Program-made: the position numbers and the translations under genes
The notes under the pieces: model-generated
Told to the model about the DNA's origin: nothing
The model's input: only the letters and a program-made list of their open reading frames with translations
The model's database searches: none
Shown: positions 22,434-30,503 of the stretch, piece by piece
Position numbering within the stretch: position 1 is the stretch's first letter
Layout: each line of letters begins with the position of its first letter
Origin: Geodermatophilus bullaregiensis
GTDB lineage: Bacteria > Actinomycetota > Actinomycetes > Mycobacteriales > Geodermatophilaceae
Length of the DNA: 64,000 nucleotides
NCBI RefSeq assembly: GCF_016907675.1
Contig: NZ_JAFBCJ010000001.1
Span: forward strand, 1,116,001-1,180,000
Reading direction: 5' to 3'

Positions 22434-22640
22434 GAGACTGGGCGCGGCCGGCACGAGCAGCCACAGCAGCCGGTACACGAGGATGCCGGCGCCCGTCACC
22501 GCCAGGGCGACGAACCCGACGCGCCACGGCAGGGGGTGGTGCCTGCTGCCAGGACGGCTGATCCGGTCGAGGGGGCTCGCCGGGAGACGGGATGGCAGAG
22601 GTCGAGGGATCCGGGAACGGGCTCGCTGTCAGGGCGTGGA
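22434..22640 (-). pseudogene. Possible remnant of a small membrane protein next to the palindromic element
   Basis: Read on the minus strand, one frame gives a clean amphipathic start followed by a membrane helix (WRVGFVALAVTGAGILVYRL), then breaks into arginine-rich sequence on entering the palindromic element. The frame has no ATG and only late GTG codons. It may be a gene whose end was displaced by the element, or chance. Evidence is composition only. Confidence 0.25.
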
Positions 22641-22746
22641 GCCCTGCTCGGGCACGCGCCGGTGGACACGGGACGAGGTCCCCGTGTCGACCCCGGCGAC
22701 CGTGCGCCGACGTCCGAGGTGTCCCCGGGGTCGCCCGGGGGGCGCG

Positions 22747-22977
22747 TCAGCGGCGAGGCAGCCCGATCAGGAGCTCGTCCGCTTCGTTCGTCTGGCGCGC
22801 CGGGTGGGTGTCCACGCCGGTGACCTGCCGGACCGTCCGCCACTGGCCCGGTGCCCAGGCACGCGTCAGCAGACCGTCCTCCGACAGCGCGACCAGGGCT
22901 CCGCTCTCCGTCGCGAGCAGCCCGGCCTCGATCTTCTCGTCCCCGCCGTCAGTGCTCTGCACCGTCCAGATCGGCAT
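22747..22977 (-). CDS. Small hypothetical protein
   Basis: A 76-residue protein with a regular, beta-like pattern (GLLATESGALVALSEDGLL) and several tryptophans. ATG 22977 is preceded by GGGGGAG with normal spacing; the longer in-frame ORF lacks such a site. Composition differs from shadow frames, which supports a real gene. Function unknown. Confidence 0.5.
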   Translation of the reverse strand: MPIWTVQSTDGGDEKIEAGLLATESGALVALSEDGLLTRAWAPGQWRTVRQVTGVDTHPARQTNEADELLIGLPRR

Positions 22978-23347
22978 CCCGCGCTCCCCCTGTTCCCGGC
23001 ACCGCCTCTCGGCACCGATCCCAGCAGACAACGGGGCCGGGAGGGAGGTGGCAACCGTCCCTGGGCGCGTCATCGCTGTGTGTCAGCGGAACGGCATAGG
23101 ACGAAACCATGGGGGTCGGGATCAGGTGCCACCTCTGCGCCTTCGGGCCGGCCGGGCTTCCCGGGCGGCGCGAGGTCCCCACGTCGAGGCGGCGCCGCAG
23201 CGAGCAGCACGCCCACCGCCGGTCCGGGGCAGCGACCGCGGGGTCCCGGTCCTCGTCGGCGGGCGCTTCGCCGAAAAGCCGTAGCCACCGGGGCCGCGAT
23301 CCCGACAGTCTGGCCGCCCGGGACACCACCGAGGGACGAGGCTGGTC
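22978..23347. other. Intergenic region without a supported gene
   Basis: These 370 bp lie between divergent genes. Frames on both strands are arginine/proline-rich and have no ribosome sites. The promoters of the 76-residue gene and of the phosphotransferase-like gene should lie here; I see no clear motif. Confidence 0.4.
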
Positions 23348-24220
23348 ATGGTCGAGGACGCTGCGCCGATCGTCGCTGGTACGGCCGAGGAACCGCTCGC
23401 CGGGGGCAGGACCTCGCCCGGGGTCGTCCGCATCGGGGAGGCGGTGCACCGCCCGGTCCGCCGGTGGACGACGACGGTGCACGCGGTGCTGCGGCACCTG
23501 GAACAGGCGGGCTTCGCGGAGGCGCCCCGGGTGCTGGGGTTCGACGACGCGGGACGGGAGGTGCTCACCTACCTGGCGGGGGAGACGGCCGGTGAGGCGC
23601 CCTGGCCGGCCTGGGTGTCCTCGGACGAGGCCCTGACGCAGGTCGGCTCCTGGTTGCGGCGGCTGCACGATGCGACGGTCGACTTCGTGCCGCCGGAGGA
23701 CGCGGTGTGGTTCGCCGGCCAGCACTGGCGACCGGGTCTGGTCATCGGGCACCACGACGCGGCGCCGTACAACGCGGTCTGGCGGCAGGGACGGCTGGTC
23801 GGGTTCGTGGACTGGGACGTCGCGGGGCCGTCCTCGCGGGAGTTCGACCTGGCGTACTCGGCTCTGATGTGGGTGCCCCTGCTCGCCCCCGGGTCGGCGT
23901 GGCCGATGGCGTCCCGCCCCCTGGAGGAGCGGTACCGGCGTCTGCACCTGCTGCTGGACGCGTACGGGTACGGCGACGACCGCTCCGCGCTGCAGGAGGC
24001 CGTGCCCGCGCGCGCCAGGAGGAACGCCGAGGTGACCCGTCGGCTGGCCGACGGCGGCGACCCGGTGTTCCAGGCGCTCCGGGGCCAGGCCGCCGACCTG
24101 GACCGATCCGCGCAGCAGGTCGACGAGCTCCCTGGGTCCTTCTGGCGGCGACCCGCGGCGGACCCCGGACCTCGCCAGCAGGCGTCAGCTCGGGGAGGAG
24201 CAGGGGGACCGGGTGAGTGA
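23348..24220 (+). CDS. Aminoglycoside phosphotransferase-family kinase
   Basis: A 290-residue protein with the APH fold. The catalytic loop is HHDAAPYN (Asp137, Asn142) and the metal-binding segment VDWDVAG (Asp155). The N-terminal nucleotide lobe is compact and ends with a kinase-like LRRLHDAT helix. The last 40 residues are Pro/Gly-rich. Such proteins phosphorylate small molecules; many are not resistance enzymes, and nothing here points to an antibiotic substrate. Stand-alone gene. Confidence 0.82.
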   Translation: MVEDAAPIVAGTAEEPLAGGRTSPGVVRIGEAVHRPVRRWTTTVHAVLRHLEQAGFAEAPRVLGFDDAGREVLTYLAGETAGEAPWPAWVSSDEALTQVGSWLRRLHDATVDFVPPEDAVWFAGQHWRPGLVIGHHDAAPYNAVWRQGRLVGFVDWDVAGPSSREFDLAYSALMWVPLLAPGSAWPMASRPLEERYRRLHLLLDAYGYGDDRSALQEAVPARARRNAEVTRRLADGGDPVFQALRGQAADLDRSAQQVDELPGSFWRRPAADPGPRQQASARGGAGGPGE

Positions 24221-24351
24221 CCGCCCCTGCCCGAGGCTCCTGCTGCGCCGAGTCTGCAGTCGCGGCTGCCTTGGCTGTCTCGGTCCCTCAGCGGCCCACG
24301 TCGGGACACCCGACTCCCGGAGCCGCCGCAACCGGTCCGCCCGCCGCGGAC

Positions 24352-24873
24352 TCAGAAGCGGTACGTCGTCTGGCCGTGCCCGTCACCGAAGGCGATGACC
24401 TTGTCCGGGGCGACCCGGTACACCCATGCGCCGCCCGCGGTGCCCGCGCCGGAGTCGCTCAGCTCCACGAACTCCTGGCCGCGGACGTCGAACCTCCAGT
24501 CGTCGCCGTACTTGGCGAACCACGCCGTTGCCAGCGCCCGCAGCGCCTCGGCATCCGTCACGCGCACCGCCGTGCCCTCGACCACGACGTCCTTCCCGCT
24601 GTTCCAGCCGTTCGCCCCGGTGCTCCCGGTCGTCACCGCGACGTGCGCGTTGACGTCGAGGTTGCGCTGCTTCTGCTCGTCGGGGCCCGTGCAGAACGCG
24701 AAGGCGCCGTCCTGCCAGACACCCACCAGCGGCACCGCGTGCGGACGACCGTCCGCACGGACGGTGATGATCCAGTAGAGCTGCGCCTCCGTCAGGAAGC
24801 GCTCGATGGCAGCCCACGGTGGTGGGGTCGCCGACGGGTCGCCGTACCTGGGATCGATGACTCCAGTCGCCAT
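24352..24873 (-). CDS. Pyridoxamine 5'-phosphate oxidase-fold protein
   Basis: A 173-residue split-barrel flavin-binding protein of the PPOX family: YWIITVRADGRPHAVPLVGVW and a mid-region EQKQRNLDVNAHVAVTTG are typical of the general stress or F420-dependent branches. It probably binds FMN, F420 or heme; substrate unknown. ATG 24873. The gene is convergent with the phosphotransferase-like gene. Confidence 0.82.
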   Translation of the reverse strand: MATGVIDPRYGDPSATPPPWAAIERFLTEAQLYWIITVRADGRPHAVPLVGVWQDGAFAFCTGPDEQKQRNLDVNAHVAVTTGSTGANGWNSGKDVVVEGTAVRVTDAEALRALATAWFAKYGDDWRFDVRGQEFVELSDSGAGTAGGAWVYRVAPDKVIAFGDGHGQTTYRF

Positions 24874-25161
24874 GCCCCATACGACTCGATCGACGACGGC
24901 GACTCATCGCCGGTGCCGAGACGGTGCCGGCGGGACGACGGCGACAGCGGCGACGAGGGCCCGCGACTGCCCGTGGATCCACCCTCCGGGACCGGCCGCG
25001 AAGACGCGCGTCGGCGTCGCGACCGCCTGGTCCGGAGGCGTCCGGCACGGACCGCCCGGACGAGGCGGTCGGCGCGGAGGGTCGCGAGTCGCGCCGGAGC
25101 GATGAGTTCACGCGGCTCACGCCGTCCACCCCGTGAGCGCCGAGGAGAGGAGACCACACCG

Positions 25162-25533
25162 ATGTTGACCGACACGAGGGCCTACAGCGGCATCGCCGTC
25201 CGCGACCTGGCGGCGGCTCGGCAGTTCTACGGCGAGGTGCTGGGGCTGCGCACGTCCGAGGACCACGGCAACCTGTGGCTGCACCTGGCCGGCGGCCGGG
25301 ACACCTTCGTCTACGAGCAGCCCACCGCCACTCCGGCCAGCTACACCGTCCTGAACTTCGAGGTGGACGACGTCGGAACCGTCGTCGGCGAGCTGACCGC
25401 GCGTGGCGTGCGCTTCCAGCGCTACGACGGGATCCCCCAGGACGAGCACGGGGTCATGCGTGGGGAGGGCCCGGACATCGCCTGGTTCACCGACCCCTCG
25501 GGCAACGTCCTCTCGGTGATCGCCGCCGACTGA
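25162..25533 (+). CDS. Glyoxalase/bleomycin-resistance (VOC) family protein
   Basis: A 123-residue VOC protein. It has paired beta-alpha-beta-beta-beta modules, AVRDLAAARQFYGEVLGL near the N-terminus and the closing WFTDPSGNVLSVI. The ATG 25162 follows an excellent ribosome site (GAGGAGAGGAGA); the long upstream extension of this frame is noise. The metal-site positions cannot be assigned with certainty and the substrate is unknown. Confidence 0.85.
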   Translation: MLTDTRAYSGIAVRDLAAARQFYGEVLGLRTSEDHGNLWLHLAGGRDTFVYEQPTATPASYTVLNFEVDDVGTVVGELTARGVRFQRYDGIPQDEHGVMRGEGPDIAWFTDPSGNVLSVIAAD

Positions 25534-25612
25534 GTCGCGCCGAGAGCGCCCCTGCCGACGCGGGCACGTGCTCCTCGGCTCGAGTCGGACCCGTCTCCGA
25601 GGGAGACTCCCG

Positions 25613-25921
25613 GTGCGCCGCGTGACCTGCTCGATGGGCGTCTCACTCGACGGCCACACCGTCGGGCCGGACGGCGACTCCGACTGGACGGCGCCCGACA
25701 AGGAGGTCTTCCCTTCAAGACCTGTCCTCCGAGCCGCCGTCACGGCCGCCGGCGTGGGTGTCCCAGAGCGGGCCACTCCAGGGATTCGGGAGAGGAGGAC
25801 CTGGCGGGCCGGGCGGTACTCCCCTTCCCGGCGGGATCGGCGACTCCTAGCGTCGGCCCATGACTCGGAAGCCACTGCGGTGCCGGTTCGGGTTCCACTC
25901 CTACGTCCAGCGACACCCTGA
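25613..25921 (+). pseudogene. Truncated dihydrofolate reductase/RibD-like gene remnant
   Basis: A GTG with a good ribosome site (GAGGGAG) opens a frame whose first 32 or so residues (SMGVSLDGHTVGPDGDSDW, then TAPDKEVF) match the N-terminus of RibD-type reductase-family proteins as I remember them. From about 25710 the similarity stops abruptly and the frame becomes arginine-rich to 25921. No continuation was found in other frames. It is most likely the 5' remnant of a deleted gene. Confidence 0.5.
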
Positions 25922-26021
25922 CGGCGAGCAGCCCTCGAGTCCGGACGACAAGATCTGCCGGCGGTGCGGGAAGCGCACGGGCGCCCCGTTCGGGAACGCG
26001 CCGTGGGTCTTCCCCGGGTGA
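25860..26021 (+). CDS. 53-residue protein with a CxxC zinc-ribbon-like motif
   Basis: A short gene: ATG 25860 to TGA 26021. It has an N-terminal CRFGFHSY and a C-terminal CRRCGKR motif; the cysteines and His could hold a zinc ion. Codon choice is natural and the protein is unlike shadow ORFs. I recall comparable 50-60 residue proteins in actinomycetes, of unknown role. It overlaps the tail of the reductase remnant in another frame. Confidence 0.55.
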   Translation: MTRKPLRCRFGFHSYVQRHPDGEQPSSPDDKICRRCGKRTGAPFGNAPWVFPG

Positions 26022-26318
26022 CGTTCTCGGTAGTGCGGTGGAGGCGTCAGTGGCTTCTGATACGACCTCTGACGCCGAGGTCGCCTCACCGCCGGATGCG
26101 ACTTCGCGACCGGCCCGGCGTGCGGAGCTCGAGCGTCGCGTGTCCTCTTCGACCCGGCGACGTCCGGCGGACTGATCCCGCTCGACAACGAACCGCCCGC
26201 GACCTCCGGTCCGGGGCGGTTCGTCATCGTGCGAAAGATCTCCCAGCAATCCGCGAAGACCTCCGGTGACGCCCCCGGTGCGACGACCGCCTGAGCGCGC
26301 CGCCCACCAAAGGACACC

Positions 26319-26678
26319 TCAGACATTCCGGGGGCATCCCTCTCGGCTGGTTCTCTCGCGTCGCGTCAGGACAACGGCCGCGACGATCACGCCAACGAGC
26401 CACGTCACCACAGCGGCGATCCAGAGTCCCCGACTGGCCGAGACGATGGCGATGGCGGTCACCACGAGGGCCACGACTTGGTCAGCCGACGGCCACGTGC
26501 GCCGGCCTACCGCCGTTTCGTCGCCGCCGGGCACCGGCTGAGCCTCGTGCTGTCTCCATCGGTCCCGACCAGCGGCGACGTCCCTGGGGCCGCTGTTGGG
26601 GCGAGCGGTCGGCGGTGGCCCCGAGCGGGCTGCTGTCCTACACACGCCTCGCCCTGCGCCATGACCGCACCGCCACAA
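26319..26678 (-). CDS. Doubtful small membrane protein
   Basis: The last 50 residues of this frame form two membrane-helix-like stretches (VVALVVTAIAIVSASRG and IAAVVTWLVGVIVAAVVL) and a basic tail, which is hard to get by chance in this composition. The N-terminal half is low-complexity, so the true start may be one of several internal GTGs. The local GC content is lower than in flanking operons. Low confidence. Confidence 0.33.
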   Translation of the reverse strand: MWRCGHGAGRGVCRTAARSGPPPTARPNSGPRDVAAGRDRWRQHEAQPVPGGDETAVGRRTWPSADQVVALVVTAIAIVSASRGLWIAAVVTWLVGVIVAAVVLTRRERTSREGCPRNV

Positions 26679-26755
26679 CGACCACTGCGCTGGCCCGCCT
26701 GGCCGCCACCCTCATCTGTGCCCGCCGCCCACCGAGCATCTGGTGCAACGTCTTC

Positions 26756-27370
26756 TCAGACGGTGCGCGGTCGCCATGGCTCGTGCTCGTGCGCGAGCCA
26801 CACCAGCTCGGGGTCGAGCGCACGCACCAGCAACTGGCCGTCGGTGCTCGGCTCGTCGAGCTCGCCGGACCAAACCGCCACGTCGCCTGCGACGACGACC
26901 GGACGCCCACCGTTCTCGACGACGACCACCTGCGTTCCGCGTGTGTGGCCCGGTGCCGGGACGAGTCGGAGCCCGGGGAGCAGCTCGAGCTCGCCGTCGA
27001 CCGGCACGTACCGCACGCCGGGCGCGTCGACCCACTCGCGGATGGTGTAGTCGTCCTGGCTGCGCGCGTCGTCGAGCTCCCGACGCTGGACGTAGGTCGG
27101 CCTGCCGGCGAAGAGGTGGTTGCCGCCGCAGTGGTCGAAGTGCAGATGGGTGTTGACGACGATGTCGATGGCGGCCAGATCGAAGTCCTGCTCGCTCAGT
27201 GGCCGAAGCCGGGGATCCATGTCGGCCACCGCTGGGTGGAGCTCCGTCAGGCCGGTGTCGACCAGCACCCGCCCCTCGGGATGGTCGATGACGTGCACGG
27301 AGACCGGGATCCGCTCGCCCTCGGCGAGCAGGTCGGCAACGCAGACCGGCGTGATGGTGGGGGCGTTCAT
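26756..27370 (-). CDS. MBL-fold metal-dependent hydrolase, AHL-lactonase-like
   Basis: A 204-residue metallo-beta-lactamase-fold enzyme. The zinc motif is HLHFDHCGGN (His75, His77, Asp79, His80), with PGHTRGTQ and a terminal LAHEHEPW region, most like N-acyl homoserine lactonases and related lactonases. I use ATG 27370, whose A overlaps the stop of a 14-codon upstream ORF that carries the only ribosome site; an in-frame extension to 27451 is arginine-rich. Lactone quenching is possible but unproven. Confidence 0.82.
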   Translation of the reverse strand: MNAPTITPVCVADLLAEGERIPVSVHVIDHPEGRVLVDTGLTELHPAVADMDPRLRPLSEQDFDLAAIDIVVNTHLHFDHCGGNHLFAGRPTYVQRRELDDARSQDDYTIREWVDAPGVRYVPVDGELELLPGLRLVPAPGHTRGTQVVVVENGGRPVVVAGDVAVWSGELDEPSTDGQLLVRALDPELVWLAHEHEPWRPRTV

Positions 27371-27411
27371 CGTGCGGCGACCGCCGCGGTGGTGGTCGAG
27401 ATGAGAGTCAT
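27367..27411 (-). CDS. 14-residue upstream ORF overlapping the MBL-hydrolase start
   Basis: ATG 27411 follows a good ribosome site (GAAGGAG) and encodes MTLISTTTAAVAAR, ending in a TGA that overlaps the hydrolase ATG as ATGA. The hydrolase itself has no ribosome site, so its translation is probably coupled to this leader. The peptide has no known motif; it may be regulatory or a plain re-initiation device. Confidence 0.5.
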   Translation of the reverse strand: MTLISTTTAAVAAR

Positions 27412-27986
27412 GACGAGCTCCTTCACCTCTCCTGGCTGGCGCGCAGCCCACTGGAGAGGTCGGTAGTCGACCAGCCGATGGCTGCTGGGGTCACGCTCAT
27501 GCGTAGACGGTGCGAGCTGTCGTGACTCATCGGTGCGCCCGATGAGGACTCTCGCGACGAGTGGACCAGTTCCCGGGCCCGGCCGGGCCGGCCCCTTGAC
27601 GGCGCCTGACCACTTCAGCAGTCAACGACTGTGGGATCTGCTCGGCCCGCGCGAGGAGTGCGGCCGAGCCGGACCGCCACCGCGGTCAGAGGCCGGCGAC
27701 GGCCGGACCTCCGTGTCCCTGCAGCCGCCTCCAAGGCGCTCGCGGGCCGGGTGAGCGCCCGCGGATCAGCGGGTGCCGCAGCCGCCTCGCCCGTCCGGGA
27801 TCTCGAGCCACCCGTCGCCGCCCGACTCGTGCGGCGAGCCGGGGTCACTGCCGACAGCCCCGGCCGTCGCAGACGTCAGCACCGAGCAGGTGCGGCCCGT
27901 CGAGGTCCCCACCGGACCGGTCCCGCCGTGTCCGCGGCACCTCGGCGACGACGGGACGGGGCCGCACCCGGGGCGGCGCCGAGGGA
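27412..27986. other. Intergenic region without a supported gene
   Basis: These 575 bp lie between the MBL-hydrolase leader and the end of the monooxygenase gene, both leftward. All frames are arginine/proline-rich shadows. The hydrolase promoter should lie near 27420-27520, where the sequence is less GC-rich. I see no strong hairpin after the leader end. Confidence 0.4.
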
Positions 27987-29687
27987 TCAGTCCTCGGGCA
28001 GCCGCACCGGCGCGAGCTCGTCGAACAGGTCACCGGGGCCCGGGTTGTCCGGGTGGGTGCGCCCGCCGAGGTGGTGGACGACGCCCCACACCGCGTTGAG
28101 CGCCGTCTGCACCGCGCCCTCGGCCCAGCCGGCGGTCCAGGAGACGTCGTCGCCGGCGAGGAACAGGCCGCGGTACTCCTCGGGCAGGTCGTCCTGCTTG
28201 AAGTGCGTGAACAGCCGCCGCTGGTAGCGGTAGTGGCCGGGCAGGTTGGCCTTGAACGCGCCCATGTAGTCGCGCTCGGACTCCCACGACACCGTCACCG
28301 GCGAGGCGATCACGTGCCGGCGCAGGTCCACGTCGGGGTAGATCTCGCGCAGCGAGGCCAGCATGACCTCCATGCGCTCGGTCGCCGACAGCGGCAGCCA
28401 CTTCAGCGAGTCGTCGGCCCAGGTGTAGCTCAGGCAGATCAGTCCCGGCTGCCCCTCCCCCTGGTCGAGCAGGTAGGTGCCGCGGGTCATCCGGTCCGAC
28501 AGCGTCATGCTCATCCGGTGCCGGCCGGTCTGCGGGTCGACGTCCTTCCAGAACGGCCGGTCGACCAGGCAGAACAGCTTGGTCGAGCCCATGTAGTGGG
28601 TGCGCTCGATCGCCGTCCAGTGGTCGATCGGGAACAGCGACTCGTCGCAGACGATCCGCGAGAGCAGGTTCCAGCTCTGCGCGGTGAACACCGCCGCCCG
28701 GTACGTGCGGATACCACCCGCGGCGTCGGTCACGGTGAGGCAGTTCGGCGCGGTGCGGTGCAGCCGGGTGACGGCGGACAGCGGCCGCCCGCCGGGGTGC
28801 AGCGAGGCCACGCTGGTGCCGGCCGGCCAGTGCACCGGCGCCTCCACCGCGGCGCGCCACAGCCCGACCGGCACCTGCTGGGAGCCGCCCACGATCGACA
28901 GGTGGTCGTCGTCGGCGGCGGTGTAGACCACCCGCAGGATCTCCAGCATCGAGTTCGGGTAGTCGGTGTCCCAGCCGCCGGTGCCGAACCCGACCTGCCC
29001 GAACACCTCCCGGTGCCGGAAGGAGCGGAACGCCGGCGAGGCGGCGAGGAACCCGTAGAACGTCGTGTCGTCGAGCTGCTCGACCAGCTCGTCCCACAGC
29101 ACCTTGATCGCCTTGACGTCGCGGTCGCGGATCGCCGCCTGCATGGCCTGCAGGTGCGCGCGGCCGGCCAGCGTCTCGTGCCAGGCGTCGGCGACCTCGC
29201 GGTAGAGCGGCGGCAGGTCGTCGAGGGTGCGCGCGTAGTGCGTCTCGCCCTTGAGGTCGACCACGGTGCTGGGCGTGGCGACGTCGAGCGGGTTCGGGAA
29301 GCGCTGCGTCCGCAGGCCCAGGCGCCGCACGTAGGAGAAGAAGGACGTCGACGACGGCGGGAAGCGCATCGCGCCCATCTCGGCCACCACGCCGGGGTGT
29401 CCCTCGAAGCCGACCGAGCGCAGCCGGCCACCGATCTCGTGCGCCTCGTAGACGACCGGCCTGAGCCCGAGCCGCATCAGCTCGTAGGCGGTGACGATGC
29501 CCGACAGGCCGCCGCCGATGACGGCCACCTCGGTCCCGCGCGCGGCCTCGGGGACCTCGCCGAGCCCGGCCGGGTGGGCCAGCCAGTCGTCGTAGGCGAA
29601 GGGGAAGTCCGGGCCGAACATCGTCAGCGGCCGGGCCGGCCGCTCCTCGCCCGGCTCGTGGGCGGCGACGGGGATGGCGGAGGTCAT
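27987..29687 (-). CDS. DavB-type L-amino acid 2-monooxygenase (lysine or arginine)
   Basis: An FAD enzyme that oxidatively decarboxylates an L-amino acid to an amide, CO2 and water. The 566 residues closely follow Pseudomonas DavB in remembered sequence: MFGPDFPFAYDDWLAHPAGL at the N-terminus, GGGLSG Rossmann loop near 58, AEMGAMRFP, FGTGGWDTDYPNSMLEI, and the C-terminal GDDVSWTAGWAEGAVQTALN. Its ATG overlaps the amidase stop (ATGA). DavB acts on lysine, but the co-regulated ureohydrolase at 32.8 kb makes arginine (4-guanidinobutyramide as product) equally or more likely here. It is the last gene of the permease-amidase-monooxygenase operon. Confidence 0.87.
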   Translation of the reverse strand: MTSAIPVAAHEPGEERPARPLTMFGPDFPFAYDDWLAHPAGLGEVPEAARGTEVAVIGGGLSGIVTAYELMRLGLRPVVYEAHEIGGRLRSVGFEGHPGVVAEMGAMRFPPSSTSFFSYVRRLGLRTQRFPNPLDVATPSTVVDLKGETHYARTLDDLPPLYREVADAWHETLAGRAHLQAMQAAIRDRDVKAIKVLWDELVEQLDDTTFYGFLAASPAFRSFRHREVFGQVGFGTGGWDTDYPNSMLEILRVVYTAADDDHLSIVGGSQQVPVGLWRAAVEAPVHWPAGTSVASLHPGGRPLSAVTRLHRTAPNCLTVTDAAGGIRTYRAAVFTAQSWNLLSRIVCDESLFPIDHWTAIERTHYMGSTKLFCLVDRPFWKDVDPQTGRHRMSMTLSDRMTRGTYLLDQGEGQPGLICLSYTWADDSLKWLPLSATERMEVMLASLREIYPDVDLRRHVIASPVTVSWESERDYMGAFKANLPGHYRYQRRLFTHFKQDDLPEEYRGLFLAGDDVSWTAGWAEGAVQTALNAVWGVVHHLGGRTHPDNPGPGDLFDELAPVRLPED

Positions 29688-30481
29688 GCGCGGTTCTCCG
29701 TGGGGTAGAGCTCGGGGCGGCGGTCGGTCAGGTGGGTGTTCACCCGGCGGGAGGCGGTGAGGACGGCGGGGTCGACGTCGGCGAGCAGGAGCTCCTCGCC
29801 GCGGCCGGCCCGGGCCAGCTCGGTGCCGTCGGGGGCGATGACGCAGCTGGCGCCGCAGTACACGAACTCCCCCTCCTCACCGGTGCGGTTGGCGTAGGCG
29901 ACGAACAGCTGGCTCTCGTAGGCGCGGGCCGGCACGAGCACCGTGCCGACGTGGCCGTAGGGGTCCATCAGCCCGGTGGGGACGACGAGCAGCTCGGTGC
30001 CGGCCAGGGCGTGCGCGCGCACCGCCTCGGGGAACTCGACGTCGTAGCAGACCAGCAGGCCCACCTGCAGGTCGTCGAGCCGGAACTGCACGACGCCGAC
30101 GTCGCCGGGCACGAAGGCGTCGCGGTCGACGTCGCCGTAGAGGTGGGTCTTGGCGTAGCCGGCCAGCAAGGCGCCGTCCCGGTCGACGACCACGACGGTG
30201 TTGGCCACGCCGGCCGGGGTGCGCACCGGCAGCCCGACGGCGATGGCCAGCCCGTGCTCGGCGGCGATCGCGGCGACCCGCCCGGTCAGCGGCCCGGGCA
30301 CCGGCTCGGCCAGCTCGGCGACCCGGTCGGCGCCGATGGCGTAACCGGTCAGCGACATCTCCGGGGTGACCAGCAGCCGGGCGCCGGCCGCGGCCGCGCG
30401 GGCGGCGGCGCCGGCGACCGCGGCCAGCCCGGCCTCGGGGTCCGGCGTCTCGGCCGGCCCCTGCAGGAGTGCGATGCGCAC
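29684..30481 (-). CDS. Nitrilase-superfamily amidase (DavA-like)
   Basis: Hydrolyses the amide made by the coupled monooxygenase to acid and ammonia: 5-aminovaleramide if lysine is the substrate, 4-guanidinobutyramide if arginine. The 265 residues have the Glu41, Lys111, Cys145 triad in VTPEMSLTGY, YAKTHLYGD and LLVCYDVEFPE. I choose GTG 30481, preceded by GGAGGGGGAGA, over ATG 30511, which sits in the permease tail region with no ribosome site. It ends with an ATGA overlap to the monooxygenase. Confidence 0.87.
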   Translation of the reverse strand: MRIALLQGPAETPDPEAGLAAVAGAAARAAAAGARLLVTPEMSLTGYAIGADRVAELAEPVPGPLTGRVAAIAAEHGLAIAVGLPVRTPAGVANTVVVVDRDGALLAGYAKTHLYGDVDRDAFVPGDVGVVQFRLDDLQVGLLVCYDVEFPEAVRAHALAGTELLVVPTGLMDPYGHVGTVLVPARAYESQLFVAYANRTGEEGEFVYCGASCVIAPDGTELARAGRGEELLLADVDPAVLTASRRVNTHLTDRRPELYPTENRA

Positions 30482-30503
30482 GGTCTCCCCCTCCTGTGCG
30501 GGC

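Noticed and set aside
22496-22843. 115-codon minus-strand frame
   Set aside because: Pro/Arg/Gly-rich, no ribosome site, overlaps the better-supported 76-residue gene.
23348-24220. Antibiotic resistance gene
   Set aside because: Only the general APH fold is visible; no feature points to a drug substrate and no mobile context exists.
24217-25161. N-terminal extension of the VOC protein
   Set aside because: Low-complexity sequence antisense to the PPOX gene; a strong ribosome site places the start at 25162.
27987-29687. Tryptophan 2-monooxygenase (auxin pathway) for the FAD monooxygenase
   Set aside because: The N-terminal and central motifs follow DavB-type lysine/arginine enzymes much more closely; the neighbouring genes also fit a basic amino acid.
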